Source of the DNA: Unio delphinus | Lineage: Eukaryota > Mollusca > Bivalvia > Unionida > Unionidae | Reading direction: 5' to 3' | Length of the DNA: 64,000 bases | NCBI GenBank assembly: GCA_029339505.1 | Contig: JAQISU010000246.1 | Location: 894,001 to 958,000, forward strand | Part shown: one piece after another, positions 22,262 through 30,427 of the stretch | How positions within the stretch are numbered: position 1 is the stretch's first letter | Layout of the letters: each line of letters begins with the position of its first letter | The notes under the pieces: generated by a model | Told to the model about the DNA's origin: nothing | The model's input: only the letters and a program-made list of their open reading frames with translations | The model's database searches: none | Translations under genes and position numbers: made by a program

Positions 22262-22290
22262 TTTCATTTAGAAATATATCATTATTATAG
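22262..22290 (+). promoter_or_regulatory. Bipartite upstream motif, second occurrence
   Basis: TTTCATTTA (22262-22270), 14 bases, TTATAG (22285-22290), then ATG at 22295. Same spacing as before the polymerase gene. Confidence 0.45.
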
Positions 22291-22294
22291 AATA

Positions 22295-22651
22295 ATGAAT
22301 TCTGAAAACATGAATAGCATCATATCCGAGATTTCAAAATTGAAAGGTTGGGATATTGAACTATCAGATGGGTTAAATCCTGATCAAATCATGTCTGATT
22401 TTCAGGACATAGAATACGGAGTTAGCACTAACAAGTATATGCTACCAAAAAAGTATGCGCTCATCAAAAGAATTCAGAATTCTATTAAGGACTCTCTCGC
22501 ATTTTCCAGTGACGTAAGTGTGTTCGCTCCGTTGTATACCATCGTAGAACGAATACGAAAAGAATTGGGGTACGAATACGAATTGAAAAAGGAGGTTAAT
22601 TCTAAAGTTAGAAACCTACGAGCGTTAATTCAAGAAAATGAACAATTTTGA
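22295..22651 (+). CDS. Small unrecognised Maverick protein
   Basis: 118 residues from ATG 22295 (133 from 22250, an ATG overlapping the previous stop). ATG 22295 is preferred because it follows the bipartite motif. The sequence is charged and probably helical, with KKYALIKRIQNSIKDSL and RIRKELGYEYELKKEV. No domain recognised. It is followed by two direct 24-26 bp repeats containing GACCAACCATTTATCATT. Confidence 0.6.
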   Translation: MNSENMNSIISEISKLKGWDIELSDGLNPDQIMSDFQDIEYGVSTNKYMLPKKYALIKRIQNSIKDSLAFSSDVSVFAPLYTIVERIRKELGYEYELKKEVNSKVRNLRALIQENEQF

Positions 22652-22876
22652 TTGACCAACCATTTATCATTATTTGATTGACCAACCATTTATCATTATT
22701 TGATTGTGACCGTCCCTCATAGAGATTTTAATTTTTTTTTAGCATTTTTTGATCAAAACTGTTGAAATCAGTGAATAAAAAATTGATGGCTGGTTCGGAT
22801 TGATCACTTCCACGATGGTGTTAGGTTGGATTGAAAAATTGTTTTACAATTGAAAAATTGTTTCTGATTTCAAATA
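22652..22876 (+). promoter_or_regulatory. Intergenic leader region before capsid-block genes
   Basis: Starts with a 2-copy direct repeat (about 22651-22702), then T-rich sequence and two GATTGAAAAATTGTTTT-like blocks. Ends with a 32 bp sequence (22848-22879) that overlaps the next ATG and recurs with one mismatch at 23926-23957. Confidence 0.6.
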
Positions 22877-22879
22877 ATG
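22848..22879 (+). promoter_or_regulatory. Duplicated 32 bp leader, copy 1
   Basis: Starts AATTGAAAAATTGTTTCTGA and ends with CAAATAATG, the ATG being the start codon. Copy 2 at 23926-23957 differs at one base. Confidence 0.65.
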
Positions 22880-23905
22880 GTCAATGAAGCATTAACAACC
22901 CGATTGGCTCGTGAACGACTGGATGCAATCAGGAGATTTGTACCAATTCGTGACTCTGTACGGAATAAACTACAACAACGACAGAGTCTTCAGACTGATT
23001 TTGCTATGGGATCCGAAGAATTGTTTAAACCAGTAACCACAGCAACGAAAGGGATAGAGCGTGCTATACTGGGAGATGTTCCCGAGACGGGAAAATCTGT
23101 TATTGGTGAACTTGAAAAAATAGCAGCGAAAACTGAACAAACTGAACAAACAAAACAAATGGAATCAAAAGAAATAGTAGATGATTTACGCGTGATATTT
23201 AACGAGGCGGGTTTAGCAGCAATCATTGAGACTAAACTAGCAAAAATTCCTGCGCTTGTTGTTACGACTTATGAAAACAGGAAAAATTTGTTGAAACCAG
23301 AACATCATAACTTTGTTAGAGATATAACTCACTGGGCTGATATATTCTACAAAATCAAAACTGAAAAAACAGGTAGAATTAAGAAGAAGGGTAACGCATC
23401 ATACATTGGATATATCAATGAGGTGGGCGAAGTGTATAATCAATACGAAGAGTTTAAACAACAACAAAAACCGCAAAAATTGCGAGGAAAGCGACAGCAA
23501 CCTGCAAAGAAAGTAGTCTACTCTCCTAAAAAACAACAACTACCACCTGATGATAATCTTCTTGATTATTTATTACAAGAAGCCGATTTAGAAAAACAGG
23601 ATGAAGCAACTGGTTATAGCGGAAGTGGATTGCAAGATTCCAGTGGAAACTCTTCGAGGGAAAATCCAAGGATTGGAAACTCAAAGAGTGGAAATCTAAA
23701 GATTTCATGTCCTGGTAGTGTTATCAATGATATATCACGATTAGAAGTTCTTGTAGGAGGTTTCCGAGCTGGAAATAACTCACCGGAAATAATTAATGAA
23801 GCAGCTGATATCTGTAGACGTTTATTTCAAGGCGGTATCATGGATATCAAAACATATCGAGATTTCATTGACGAGTTAGCGGAAAGTGGGTATCACAGTG
23901 ATTAA
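22877..23905 (+). CDS. Conserved Maverick protein with C-terminal RAGNNS motif
   Basis: 342 residues. The N-terminal part carries SEELFKPVTTATKGIERAI, the middle is basic and glutamine-rich (about 195-220), followed by a low-complexity serine/glycine/asparagine stretch (about 235-280). The C-terminal part has LEVLVGGFRAGNNSPEIINE and IMDIKTYRDFI, a motif I recall as common in Mavericks of cnidarians, insects and molluscs. Function is unknown; its place before the capsid genes suggests a virion or assembly role. The shared 32 bp leader abuts the ATG and a 14 bp perfect palindrome follows the stop. Confidence 0.75.
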   Translation: MVNEALTTRLARERLDAIRRFVPIRDSVRNKLQQRQSLQTDFAMGSEELFKPVTTATKGIERAILGDVPETGKSVIGELEKIAAKTEQTEQTKQMESKEIVDDLRVIFNEAGLAAIIETKLAKIPALVVTTYENRKNLLKPEHHNFVRDITHWADIFYKIKTEKTGRIKKKGNASYIGYINEVGEVYNQYEEFKQQQKPQKLRGKRQQPAKKVVYSPKKQQLPPDDNLLDYLLQEADLEKQDEATGYSGSGLQDSSGNSSRENPRIGNSKSGNLKISCPGSVINDISRLEVLVGGFRAGNNSPEIINEAADICRRLFQGGIMDIKTYRDFIDELAESGYHSD

Positions 23906-23909
23906 ATAA

Positions 23910-23923
23910 AAACGCTAGCGTTT
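23910..23923. terminator. Perfect 14 bp palindrome after stop codon
   Basis: AAACGCTAGCGTTT begins four bases after the TAA of the preceding gene. Candidate 3'-end processing hairpin. Confidence 0.45.
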
Positions 23924-23925
23924 CC

Positions 23926-23957
23926 AATTGAAAAATGGTTTCTGATTTCAAATAATG
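23926..23957 (+). promoter_or_regulatory. Duplicated 32 bp leader, copy 2
   Basis: AATTGAAAAATGGTTTCTGA ... CAAATAATG; 31 of 32 bases identical to copy 1 and in the same position relative to the start codon. Confidence 0.65.
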
Positions 23958-24401
23958 ATCATACACTACAATCATGATAAACCAACCCCCGTCTACGTAG
24001 TTAATTCACGGTTTCCGGTTTATAGAGCATACTACGGAGATGGTTTAGGCAATACCATTGCAGGGTTATTTGCGAGAATGGCTCCAAAAGTGATGCCGTT
24101 GGCTAAACAACTAGGAATGAAAGCAATTGAAGTTATTCGTGATAAGGGTATTAGTGCTGTTGGAGATTTTGCTGGAAAAGCGTTTTCAACTGCGAAGAAT
24201 AAAATAACATCATTAGTGAAATCACGGATGAAATCCAAAGGATTTTCAAAGAAACCGTTACCGTCTACAGCGGAAATGCCTGCAAGTGTTAGTAGAATTA
24301 TAAATAACGCAGTAGACGAAAAATTAGCGTCGATGGTAAATCAAGGGGACCAAAGCAATATTGCAAATATGATAGCAGGCTTTAAAAAACTACGTCGATG
24401 A
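23955..24401 (+). CDS. Small basic minor-capsid-like protein
   Basis: 148 residues. YYGDGLGNTIAGLFARMAPK at about 26-45 resembles the amphipathic GG-rich start of adintovirus/Maverick minor virion proteins, which have been compared with adenovirus pVI. It is followed by alternating helical and basic segments (KNKITSLVKSRMKSKGFSKK) and a C-terminal IANMIAGFKKLRR. It sits directly before the major capsid gene, as in relatives. A membrane-active or capsid-cementing role is inference. Confidence 0.7.
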   Translation: MIIHYNHDKPTPVYVVNSRFPVYRAYYGDGLGNTIAGLFARMAPKVMPLAKQLGMKAIEVIRDKGISAVGDFAGKAFSTAKNKITSLVKSRMKSKGFSKKPLPSTAEMPASVSRIINNAVDEKLASMVNQGDQSNIANMIAGFKKLRR

Positions 24402-24440
24402 AAATCGTTTACGATGAAAATCCGTAGGATTTTACGATTT
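24402..24440. terminator. Nested hairpin after minor-capsid gene
   Basis: Inner stem AAAATCC (24417-24423), loop GTA, GGATTTT (24427-24433). Outer stem AAATCGT (24402-24408) with ACGATTT (24434-24440). Starts immediately at the stop codon. Confidence 0.45.
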
Positions 24441-24462
24441 AGACTCTGATAAATAGAATAAA

Positions 24463-25923
24463 ATGTTCAAAAAATCACATGATCCGGCGTTTGATATAGA
24501 CGCCCCAGTTGGCAAGGATGATTCTGTACGCGATTATCAATATTACGCCTATCATGCCATAGACTCAAATAGTCGAGCAAGAATTGAACTTCAAGTCCAT
24601 GATACCAGTAAATACTTTTTGCCCTGTGAAGCGTTTATTGAAGTAGAAGGAGAACTTGTAACAGCTGATGATACTCCTGCTGTACCAGCACCGTATCCAG
24701 ATGGTACTCAAGTCGGTTTTGTCAATAATGGTATTATGGCGTTATTTGAGAGTGCTAGATATCTCATTGATGGAAAAGAAATTGAGTCCATAGATCGTGA
24801 TGTTGATATGGCTACAACAATAATCGGGTTAGCGAGATATTCTGATGATTATACAAGATCAGCAGGACCCTCTATGATGTTTGCAAAAGATGCTAAGAAT
24901 ACCGCTGGTGGAAATCCATTTGTTGTAAGACAACCAAAAAAACGTGATAATAGTGATTCTGGTATCGAGAATATGATTATAAACAACGACGTTAATTTCA
25001 ATCTAGGAGCTGCAACACGAAACTCAATGTTGGAGGGAACGCGTAGATTATTTTCATGTGCGATTCCACTGCATCATATTTTTGGATTCTGTAGAAACGT
25101 CAGAAAAGTTATCTACGGGGCGAAGCATACAGTATCGCTTGTACGAAAGAGTGATGATAATGATGCAATCTGGAGGATTCCAGCAGATGCTGCAAATCCC
25201 AATGCTGATGCCGGTAAAGTCAATTTAACAAAAATATCATTGTGGATGCCAGTGTTGACTCCAGCAATCACTGCAGAAGAACGATTACTATCATTTATGG
25301 ACCAAGGAGGAAAATCGTTGTTGAGTTGGTTAACCGTGAGTACAGATGTTAAACAATCAAATATCAACGGTTTATTCACTTGGAACCTAGCATCAAAACA
25401 AGGTGTTGCTGCGCCACGTCATATATTTATTGCGTTACAAGATAACGCACGAGTTGGCAATCAAGAACGAAGCCATATGATATTTGATCAATTAGGTGTG
25501 AAAGACGTCTCACTGAGAATAAACGGCCAGCAGGAACCATCCGAGGATATACAACTTAATTACACAGAAAATCATATTGCACGAGTTTATCATCGTCTGT
25601 TGTCATTTATGGCACGTGATCAAAATGTCGATACTGGTTTGCAAATATCACAATATGATTTTAAAAATCTGTATCCGATCTATTACTTCTCACTGGAACA
25701 TCTCGATTTGACAAGACAGTCCGTCGTTGATATACACTTTAGAGCTAATGTGACTCGTCCTGTTGGTGTTGGTGCTATTGCTAATTATAGAGCGGTTGCT
25801 GTCATTCTCAGCGACAAATCAATGCTACTTGAAGGTGTTGGTGGAAGAATGAGAGTGGTAGATGCACCAGTAGAAAACGTAATTGAAATTGTAAACGATT
25901 TAGAATCAATCTATTATGTATAA
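24463..25923 (+). CDS. Major capsid protein, double jelly-roll
   Basis: 486 residues. The N-terminal jelly roll includes RIELQVHDTSKYFLPCEAFI, VEGEL and FVNNGIMALFESARYLIDGK followed by EIESIDRDVD, the hallmark block of Maverick/adintovirus hexon-like proteins. The C-terminal roll includes LSLR-type and YYFSLEHLDLTRQSV segments. Length is in the usual range. Trimers would form the icosahedral shell of a Maverick virion. Its stop overlaps the next start as TAATG, consistent with coupled expression. Confidence 0.92.
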   Translation: MFKKSHDPAFDIDAPVGKDDSVRDYQYYAYHAIDSNSRARIELQVHDTSKYFLPCEAFIEVEGELVTADDTPAVPAPYPDGTQVGFVNNGIMALFESARYLIDGKEIESIDRDVDMATTIIGLARYSDDYTRSAGPSMMFAKDAKNTAGGNPFVVRQPKKRDNSDSGIENMIINNDVNFNLGAATRNSMLEGTRRLFSCAIPLHHIFGFCRNVRKVIYGAKHTVSLVRKSDDNDAIWRIPADAANPNADAGKVNLTKISLWMPVLTPAITAEERLLSFMDQGGKSLLSWLTVSTDVKQSNINGLFTWNLASKQGVAAPRHIFIALQDNARVGNQERSHMIFDQLGVKDVSLRINGQQEPSEDIQLNYTENHIARVYHRLLSFMARDQNVDTGLQISQYDFKNLYPIYYFSLEHLDLTRQSVVDIHFRANVTRPVGVGAIANYRAVAVILSDKSMLLEGVGGRMRVVDAPVENVIEIVNDLESIYYV

Positions 25924-26402
25924 TGTCATATAGTGTTATTAGTGTTACGTTAACTCCCGGTCAATTAAAAAAATTGCAATCGGAATCAGCTAAAAAATGT
26001 GGAACCACAATCACGTTGAAACCTAATCAAATGACTGGTGGTGCAAATAAATTATCGCTGACAACTCGTCAGGTGAAACATTTCAATGATGCACTTGCAG
26101 CCAAAAAAGGTGTTCAGATTACTCTTTCTGCGGCTGCTATCAAAAATATGATTAAAACAGGCGGTATATTTCCGTTGTTAGCTGCGATTCCAGCATTGAT
26201 TGCAGCAGCAGCCCCAGCGGTGGCTAAAGCGGCAGCGTTAGGAGCCGTTGGTACTGCAGCAGGAATGGCACTAAAGAAAGCAACTGGGAAAGGATATAAA
26301 AAAAAGGGACGATCCGTTCACGGATTGGGTCTAAGACTACCAGGAACCCCGTATTCGTGGTACAGCGGAAAGGGTCTAAGACTACCAGGAACGATTTATT
26401 AA
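25923..26402 (+). CDS. Hydrophobic/basic core-like protein (adenovirus pX-like)
   Basis: 159 residues. Starts on the TAATG overlap with the capsid gene. N-terminal LTPGQLKKLQSE and ITLKPNQM are followed by LTTRQVKHFNDALAAKKG, then a 40-residue alanine-rich hydrophobic segment (GGIFPLLAAIPALIAAAAPA, about 82-120), then a strongly basic stretch (KKATGKGYKKKGRSVHG). Ends with two copies of GLRLPGT. The layout matches proteins of Mavericks compared with adenovirus pX/mu. DNA condensation or membrane penetration is inferred. The A8 run at about 26298 is not in slippery phase. Confidence 0.65.
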   Translation: MSYSVISVTLTPGQLKKLQSESAKKCGTTITLKPNQMTGGANKLSLTTRQVKHFNDALAAKKGVQITLSAAAIKNMIKTGGIFPLLAAIPALIAAAAPAVAKAAALGAVGTAAGMALKKATGKGYKKKGRSVHGLGLRLPGTPYSWYSGKGLRLPGTIY

Positions 26403-26422
26403 TTCAGGAATCGAAGATTCCC

Positions 26423-26863
26423 ATGTCCAATTTTGATTTAATGGATGCGGCTAAAAAACTCGCGATTAAAAACTTCAGAGGTGTCTTTATGAAAGATCAA
26501 TTACCACATCAACCAAACAGCGTTGAAACAGGTATTATTAATCTCGATAACAGCACCGGACCTGGAACTCACTGGGTTTCATACGCTATTGATCCACGTG
26601 GGATTGTCTATTTTGATTCATATGGATTAGCCCCGCCAAAAGAGTTTATGCGGTATATAAAAACCCTTCCAATGAAGACTTGGTATTCTACGCTACCAAC
26701 ACAAACGATGATTGACCCACCAATATGTGGCAGCGAAGTATTAAATGTCCTTGACGCTATTTCTAACTCCTTGAGTAACCCAAGCGGAAAACCACCACAT
26801 GTTGTCGTTAATGAATACACTAGCAATCGCTGGCAACGACGAAGTCGTCAAAAACGATTTTAG
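26423..26863 (+). CDS. Adenain-like maturation cysteine protease
   Basis: 146 residues. Catalytic residues in the adenovirus protease order: H50 (GTHWVSYAI), D65 (YFDSYG), C102 (PPICGSEVLN), with a possible oxyanion Q94 in PTQTM. Cleaves capsid precursors during virion maturation in related viruses. I chose ATG 26423; an upstream in-frame ATG at 26357 would overlap the previous gene by 46 bases and adds residues unlike the family. The C-terminus is basic (RWQRRSRQKRF). Confidence 0.9.
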   Translation: MSNFDLMDAAKKLAIKNFRGVFMKDQLPHQPNSVETGIINLDNSTGPGTHWVSYAIDPRGIVYFDSYGLAPPKEFMRYIKTLPMKTWYSTLPTQTMIDPPICGSEVLNVLDAISNSLSNPSGKPPHVVVNEYTSNRWQRRSRQKRF

Positions 26864-26887
26864 AGAGAGAAAGAGTTTTACAATAAC

Positions 26888-28345
26888 ATGATTGATATTT
26901 GGGGGAGATCTTTGAAACCCAAACCCGATGGCACTGCAACCCCTGATTCTATCAAGGATATAACAAAAAAAATTAAAGATGAAATAGCTGAGACGTTAAA
27001 TTTAACAAGTGTTGACCCGAACGAAATAGTTGTATTTCAGGACAAACAGGGTAAATTGAAATCCAGTGATGTGTCATTGAATGACATTTTGATACGGCAA
27101 CGCGACGCCGCTGAAAACTCTATTGCGCTGTATTCCAACGACGGACTACTTAAACCAGGCGCACTTGTGTCTACGATCACAGACGCGATTGCCACCCACA
27201 ACAAGATGATTACCGACAACGACAACAGGATTACCACCCAAGACAACAAGATTACCACCCACGGCCGTGAGCTGGATGATCATATACGAGGTTATAATAA
27301 TTTTCGCAAAAATGTCATACATAAATTCTTTGGAACACCGCTTGTGGTTGGCATGACTCTCACTGAAATTAAAGACTTGTTGAATTCATTCTTCGCTAAC
27401 AAGGAAGCTGGAAGGATGATGACTGCTTCAGAATTCAAGGCAAATTATCTCGAGATTTCTAAACTAATAGAAGATCAAAAACCCACTAACGACATTGTTG
27501 GTAGATTCTTTGGAACCCCACCTGTGGCAGACTCGACTCTCGCTGAAATCAGTGAGTTTATCGGCAAGCACACTCACAATGCCTACATCGCTAATAATTT
27601 CTTTGGTGTCCCGGCTACATCTACGATGACTCTCAAAGATATTAATATGTTTATGGTGAGACAAACAACACTTAATACCATTGTTGATAGATTTCTAGGG
27701 AGAACACCTGTGTCTGAAACCACATCGTTGACAGGTCCAACCCTCGCTGAAGTTAAAAAAGCTATTGACGAACAAAAGCTCACAAATGAAATGGTTAATA
27801 AGTTCTTTGAGGGCAGTAGCCTCCAAGATATCACGACGAAATTTTCTAACATCGACAACCATATTAAAACCCAAGCACTGATTAGAATCAACGAACTTCT
27901 GGTTTCATTCTTTTCTGACAGGTGGGGGGGGGGGACAATAGATCCTGCCAGAATCAGGGTAAATTATCTCGATATTTCCAACGATCTTCTTGAACTAAAA
28001 GAAAACTTTGAAAGGATAAAAATTCCGCACAAAAAACCTAAAAATATCGTGTATACGATCAAACATAGAATCGAGGATTGGATAAGAGACCAATCTCCTA
28101 GAATTACCATCGATCTCTTGTGGGATGAGGGGGAAGTGAAGGTTGATGGTATCTATAGGTTAACGTGGGCCTCTATCGATCAATTTAATATGATCATGAA
28201 CAATAGAACCTACTCTGGTGGAGTCGCGACGTTAATTATCGAGACTGGCATAACACCAGAATTTTACTTCGTCGCGGTTGATAGCTCCACCATTAGATCA
28301 AAAATAGCCTTGTGCATAGAACTCGTAGATCATTTTTCCGGCTGA
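26888..28345 (+). CDS. Candidate fibre/attachment protein with FFGTP repeats
   Basis: 485 residues. Residues about 100-135 form a heptad-like NxITTxDNxITT coiled coil. There follow five diverged repeats of the type KFFGTPxVxxxTLxEIxxxI (HKFFGTPLVVGM, GRFFGTPPVADS, NNFFGVPATSTM, DRFLGRTPVSET, NKFFEGSSLQDI). The last 90 residues form a globular domain rich in beta-prone segments (VDGIYRLTWASIDQ). A repeated shaft plus C-terminal head is what a trimeric fibre would look like, but I do not recognise a family. A run of ten G at about 27924-27934 encodes glycine and would be slippage-prone. A CCCGCTA/TAGCGGG inverted repeat follows the gene. Confidence 0.6.
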   Translation: MIDIWGRSLKPKPDGTATPDSIKDITKKIKDEIAETLNLTSVDPNEIVVFQDKQGKLKSSDVSLNDILIRQRDAAENSIALYSNDGLLKPGALVSTITDAIATHNKMITDNDNRITTQDNKITTHGRELDDHIRGYNNFRKNVIHKFFGTPLVVGMTLTEIKDLLNSFFANKEAGRMMTASEFKANYLEISKLIEDQKPTNDIVGRFFGTPPVADSTLAEISEFIGKHTHNAYIANNFFGVPATSTMTLKDINMFMVRQTTLNTIVDRFLGRTPVSETTSLTGPTLAEVKKAIDEQKLTNEMVNKFFEGSSLQDITTKFSNIDNHIKTQALIRINELLVSFFSDRWGGGTIDPARIRVNYLDISNDLLELKENFERIKIPHKKPKNIVYTIKHRIEDWIRDQSPRITIDLLWDEGEVKVDGIYRLTWASIDQFNMIMNNRTYSGGVATLIIETGITPEFYFVAVDSSTIRSKIALCIELVDHFSG

Positions 28346-28358
28346 AGTACTAGCAATT

Positions 28359-28396
28359 CCCGCTAACGATGACAAATAATTGAAAACACTAGCGGG
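28359..28396. terminator. Inverted repeat after candidate fibre gene
   Basis: CCCGCTA (28359-28365) and TAGCGGG (28390-28396) with a 24-base loop, 13 bases after the stop codon. Confidence 0.35.
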
Positions 28397-28411
28397 TTTA
28401 AAATAACAACA

Positions 28412-28954
28412 ATGACTTTGTCATCGACGCAATGTCGCTATGATCAGGTCAGAGAATTTCAGAATAGACTCAAAACCCTCACTGAGGAGTATCAAATAAA
28501 AATAAAAAAATACCGACGAAGAATCACCGCAATTGATGTTATTATGTACTCGGTGTCAAGCGTTCTCGCTGGCGCCGGAATAATACTTGCATCGGTTACA
28601 ATGATTGCCCCGGTCGTAGTTCCAATTTGCATTTCTGCGGTGGCTACAATCGGGGGTATATCAACCGGGATAGCAAAAAAGATATCATCATGCAGCCAGA
28701 GTAAACTGCAGAATTACTTACTTCAATTTCATATTGCATCAACCGCATATTCGCAATTATCATTGATGATATCGTCGTCACTCGATAATACGGTTATATC
28801 AGATAGTGAATTCTCAGCGATGGTCAGTATTTTTGATTCCGCGATATCGAAATTAGAGCGACAACATGAATATAATGACAACACCGATGGAATCAGAAAA
28901 CACGAACCCAAAAAACAAAATGATCTCAATAATATCAACATTACCAGATTGTGA
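28412..28954 (+). CDS. Two-TM Maverick membrane or virion protein
   Basis: 180 residues. An N-terminal coiled-coil-like basic segment (about 12-42) precedes two hydrophobic stretches (VIMYSVSSVLAGAGIILAS and MIAPVVVPICISAVATIGG, about 43-88). A helical tail follows, ending EHEPKKQNDLNNINITRL-like. The hydrophobic pair suggests a membrane-spanning hairpin. The tail-coding segment is duplicated immediately downstream. No family recognised. Confidence 0.6.
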   Translation: MTLSSTQCRYDQVREFQNRLKTLTEEYQIKIKKYRRRITAIDVIMYSVSSVLAGAGIILASVTMIAPVVVPICISAVATIGGISTGIAKKISSCSQSKLQNYLLQFHIASTAYSQLSLMISSSLDNTVISDSEFSAMVSIFDSAISKLERQHEYNDNTDGIRKHEPKKQNDLNNINITRL

Positions 28955-29117
28955 ATTCTCAGTGATGGTCAGTATTTATGATTCCTCGATACCAAAATTA
29001 GAAATAAATCATGAGTATAATGACGACACAGATGGAATTACTTCAACGAGTAGTGGAGAACACGAACCCAGTACAAACGAGTATGATATCAATAACATCT
29101 ACGAAACCCGAGTTTAG
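28866..29117 (+). CDS. Chimeric short frame created by duplication of a gene overlap
   Basis: 83 residues. The first part (MNIMTTPMESENTNPKNKMI) resembles the start of the next gene (MSIMTTQMEL...ENTNPVQ), while the last part (SIYDSSIPKLEINHEYNDDT) resembles the end of the previous gene (SIFDSAISKLERQHEYNDNT). It therefore spans a tandem copy of an ancestral overlap of two genes in different frames. It may be untranslated. Confidence 0.4.
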   Translation: MNIMTTPMESENTNPKNKMISIISTLPDCEFSVMVSIYDSSIPKLEINHEYNDDTDGITSTSSGEHEPSTNEYDINNIYETRV

Positions 29118-30357
29118 TGTGAATTTCCCCTCTCCGGTTCCTGTGAGCGAAATCGCGCTAGCAAAACTACGAATGTATCACAGTTGGCCTAATATCAGAT
29201 CGGTAGCATTTGGTAGTCAACAACCCAATAATTCACTGGTGTTCTCGTATAAGAATAAAGACGATGGTACCCCAGACTGGAATGTTGTTTCGATACCAAC
29301 AGGGTCATACCAAATAGAACAAATCAATAATGAATTCGCGCGTAGAATAAAATCGATTACTGGAACAGAATCGAAAATCGCTATAACAGTTCATGAGCCG
29401 ACGCTATCATCCGCAATTGAAATAAGCACAGAAGGATACGTCGTAGATATCTATCAAAGTTCTATTAGAACCGTACTAGGATGGCCTGAAAAACCACCTG
29501 AAAAATCCACCACCGACTTAACCACGGATGTACAATCATATCATGAAATCAATCCCAGTTATCAAGATAATTTATCTGATATAAGAAAAGGAAGAATCGC
29601 CGATAGATTTATATTCACCAACAAAGACACATTGCAATGGGATTTTATCATTAAAAGAACAACCGACTCATCTGTTACTATTTCATTTACGCTAACTGAC
29701 GTCCGTGGTTATTTTAATGAGATTAAACAATTATATGACACACAACTAGAACAACTACGGAAAACAAGATCGCAAAAACACGTTGAAATAATAAATCAGC
29801 TTATATCGGACATGAAATATATCTATGAACTAATTATTCAAACAATAATTAATGACAACAGCGACAATAAACAACGATTCCTAACCGATTACAATATCAC
29901 AGAGAACAATCTGCGTAATTTCAGGTTTCCGAAATACAACGCTGATGAATTAGTAAGAATTGTTAAAACCGATATCATCAAAGCGCTACAAAAATCAGAT
30001 TCAACTGTCCTCCTCAAACATAATAATGATCCAGATGGTGGTGGTAGGCATATCGCTCCGTTCAATGTGAATATATCCTCGGTGATTGCGCTCAATTTAG
30101 TGTGTGATGTTATCGAAGGAAGCTATCAAATTAATCTCGAACGATCAAATCAAGCTCAGCAAGGATATATTCTTTATTCATTTGCACCAACAGCTCCTCC
30201 AGGATTCCTAATTATTGAAAACCCAATTAATCCTGTCTACATGCGATGCCATAATAATTCATTAACCAGAATTAATTTCAAACTCACCGACCAGTCAAAT
30301 AATCTGATTGATTTACAAGAAGAGGTGTTAGCGATTAGTCTGTTTGTAAAATCATAA
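29011..30357 (+). CDS. Large conserved Maverick protein, candidate virion component
   Basis: 448 residues. After a short N-terminus, ALAKLRMYHSWPNI, VSIPTGSYQIEQINNEFARR and TVLGWPEKP match the layout of a widespread Maverick protein (an SY/YPNI-type strand, an IPTG-Y-I-xIN block, then an LGF/LGW motif). A central helical region (about 235-330) separates it from a C-terminal beta-rich part with NVNISSVIALNLVCDVIEGS. I recall this family being placed among structural proteins; its exact role is unknown. It overlaps the chimeric frame upstream. A 9 bp inverted repeat starts at its stop. Confidence 0.7.
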   Translation: MSIMTTQMELLQRVVENTNPVQTSMISITSTKPEFSVNFPSPVPVSEIALAKLRMYHSWPNIRSVAFGSQQPNNSLVFSYKNKDDGTPDWNVVSIPTGSYQIEQINNEFARRIKSITGTESKIAITVHEPTLSSAIEISTEGYVVDIYQSSIRTVLGWPEKPPEKSTTDLTTDVQSYHEINPSYQDNLSDIRKGRIADRFIFTNKDTLQWDFIIKRTTDSSVTISFTLTDVRGYFNEIKQLYDTQLEQLRKTRSQKHVEIINQLISDMKYIYELIIQTIINDNSDNKQRFLTDYNITENNLRNFRFPKYNADELVRIVKTDIIKALQKSDSTVLLKHNNDPDGGGRHIAPFNVNISSVIALNLVCDVIEGSYQINLERSNQAQQGYILYSFAPTAPPGFLIIENPINPVYMRCHNNSLTRINFKLTDQSNNLIDLQEEVLAISLFVKS

Positions 30358-30407
30358 ATGATTTTCGTCCTAAAGACTTTCATCATAAAGACTGGATCAA
30401 ATCATTT
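30356..30407. terminator. Inverted repeat after last Maverick gene
   Basis: AAATGATTT (30356-30364, overlapping the stop codon) and AAATCATTT (30399-30407) enclose two copies of ATAAAGACT-like sequence. Confidence 0.35.
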
Positions 30408-30427
30408 ATTATTTTTTGTTAACCTGT

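Noticed and set aside
28866..29117. Treating the 83-residue frame as an independent conserved gene
   Set aside because: Both halves are explained by duplication of neighbouring gene ends; kept only as a low-confidence frame.
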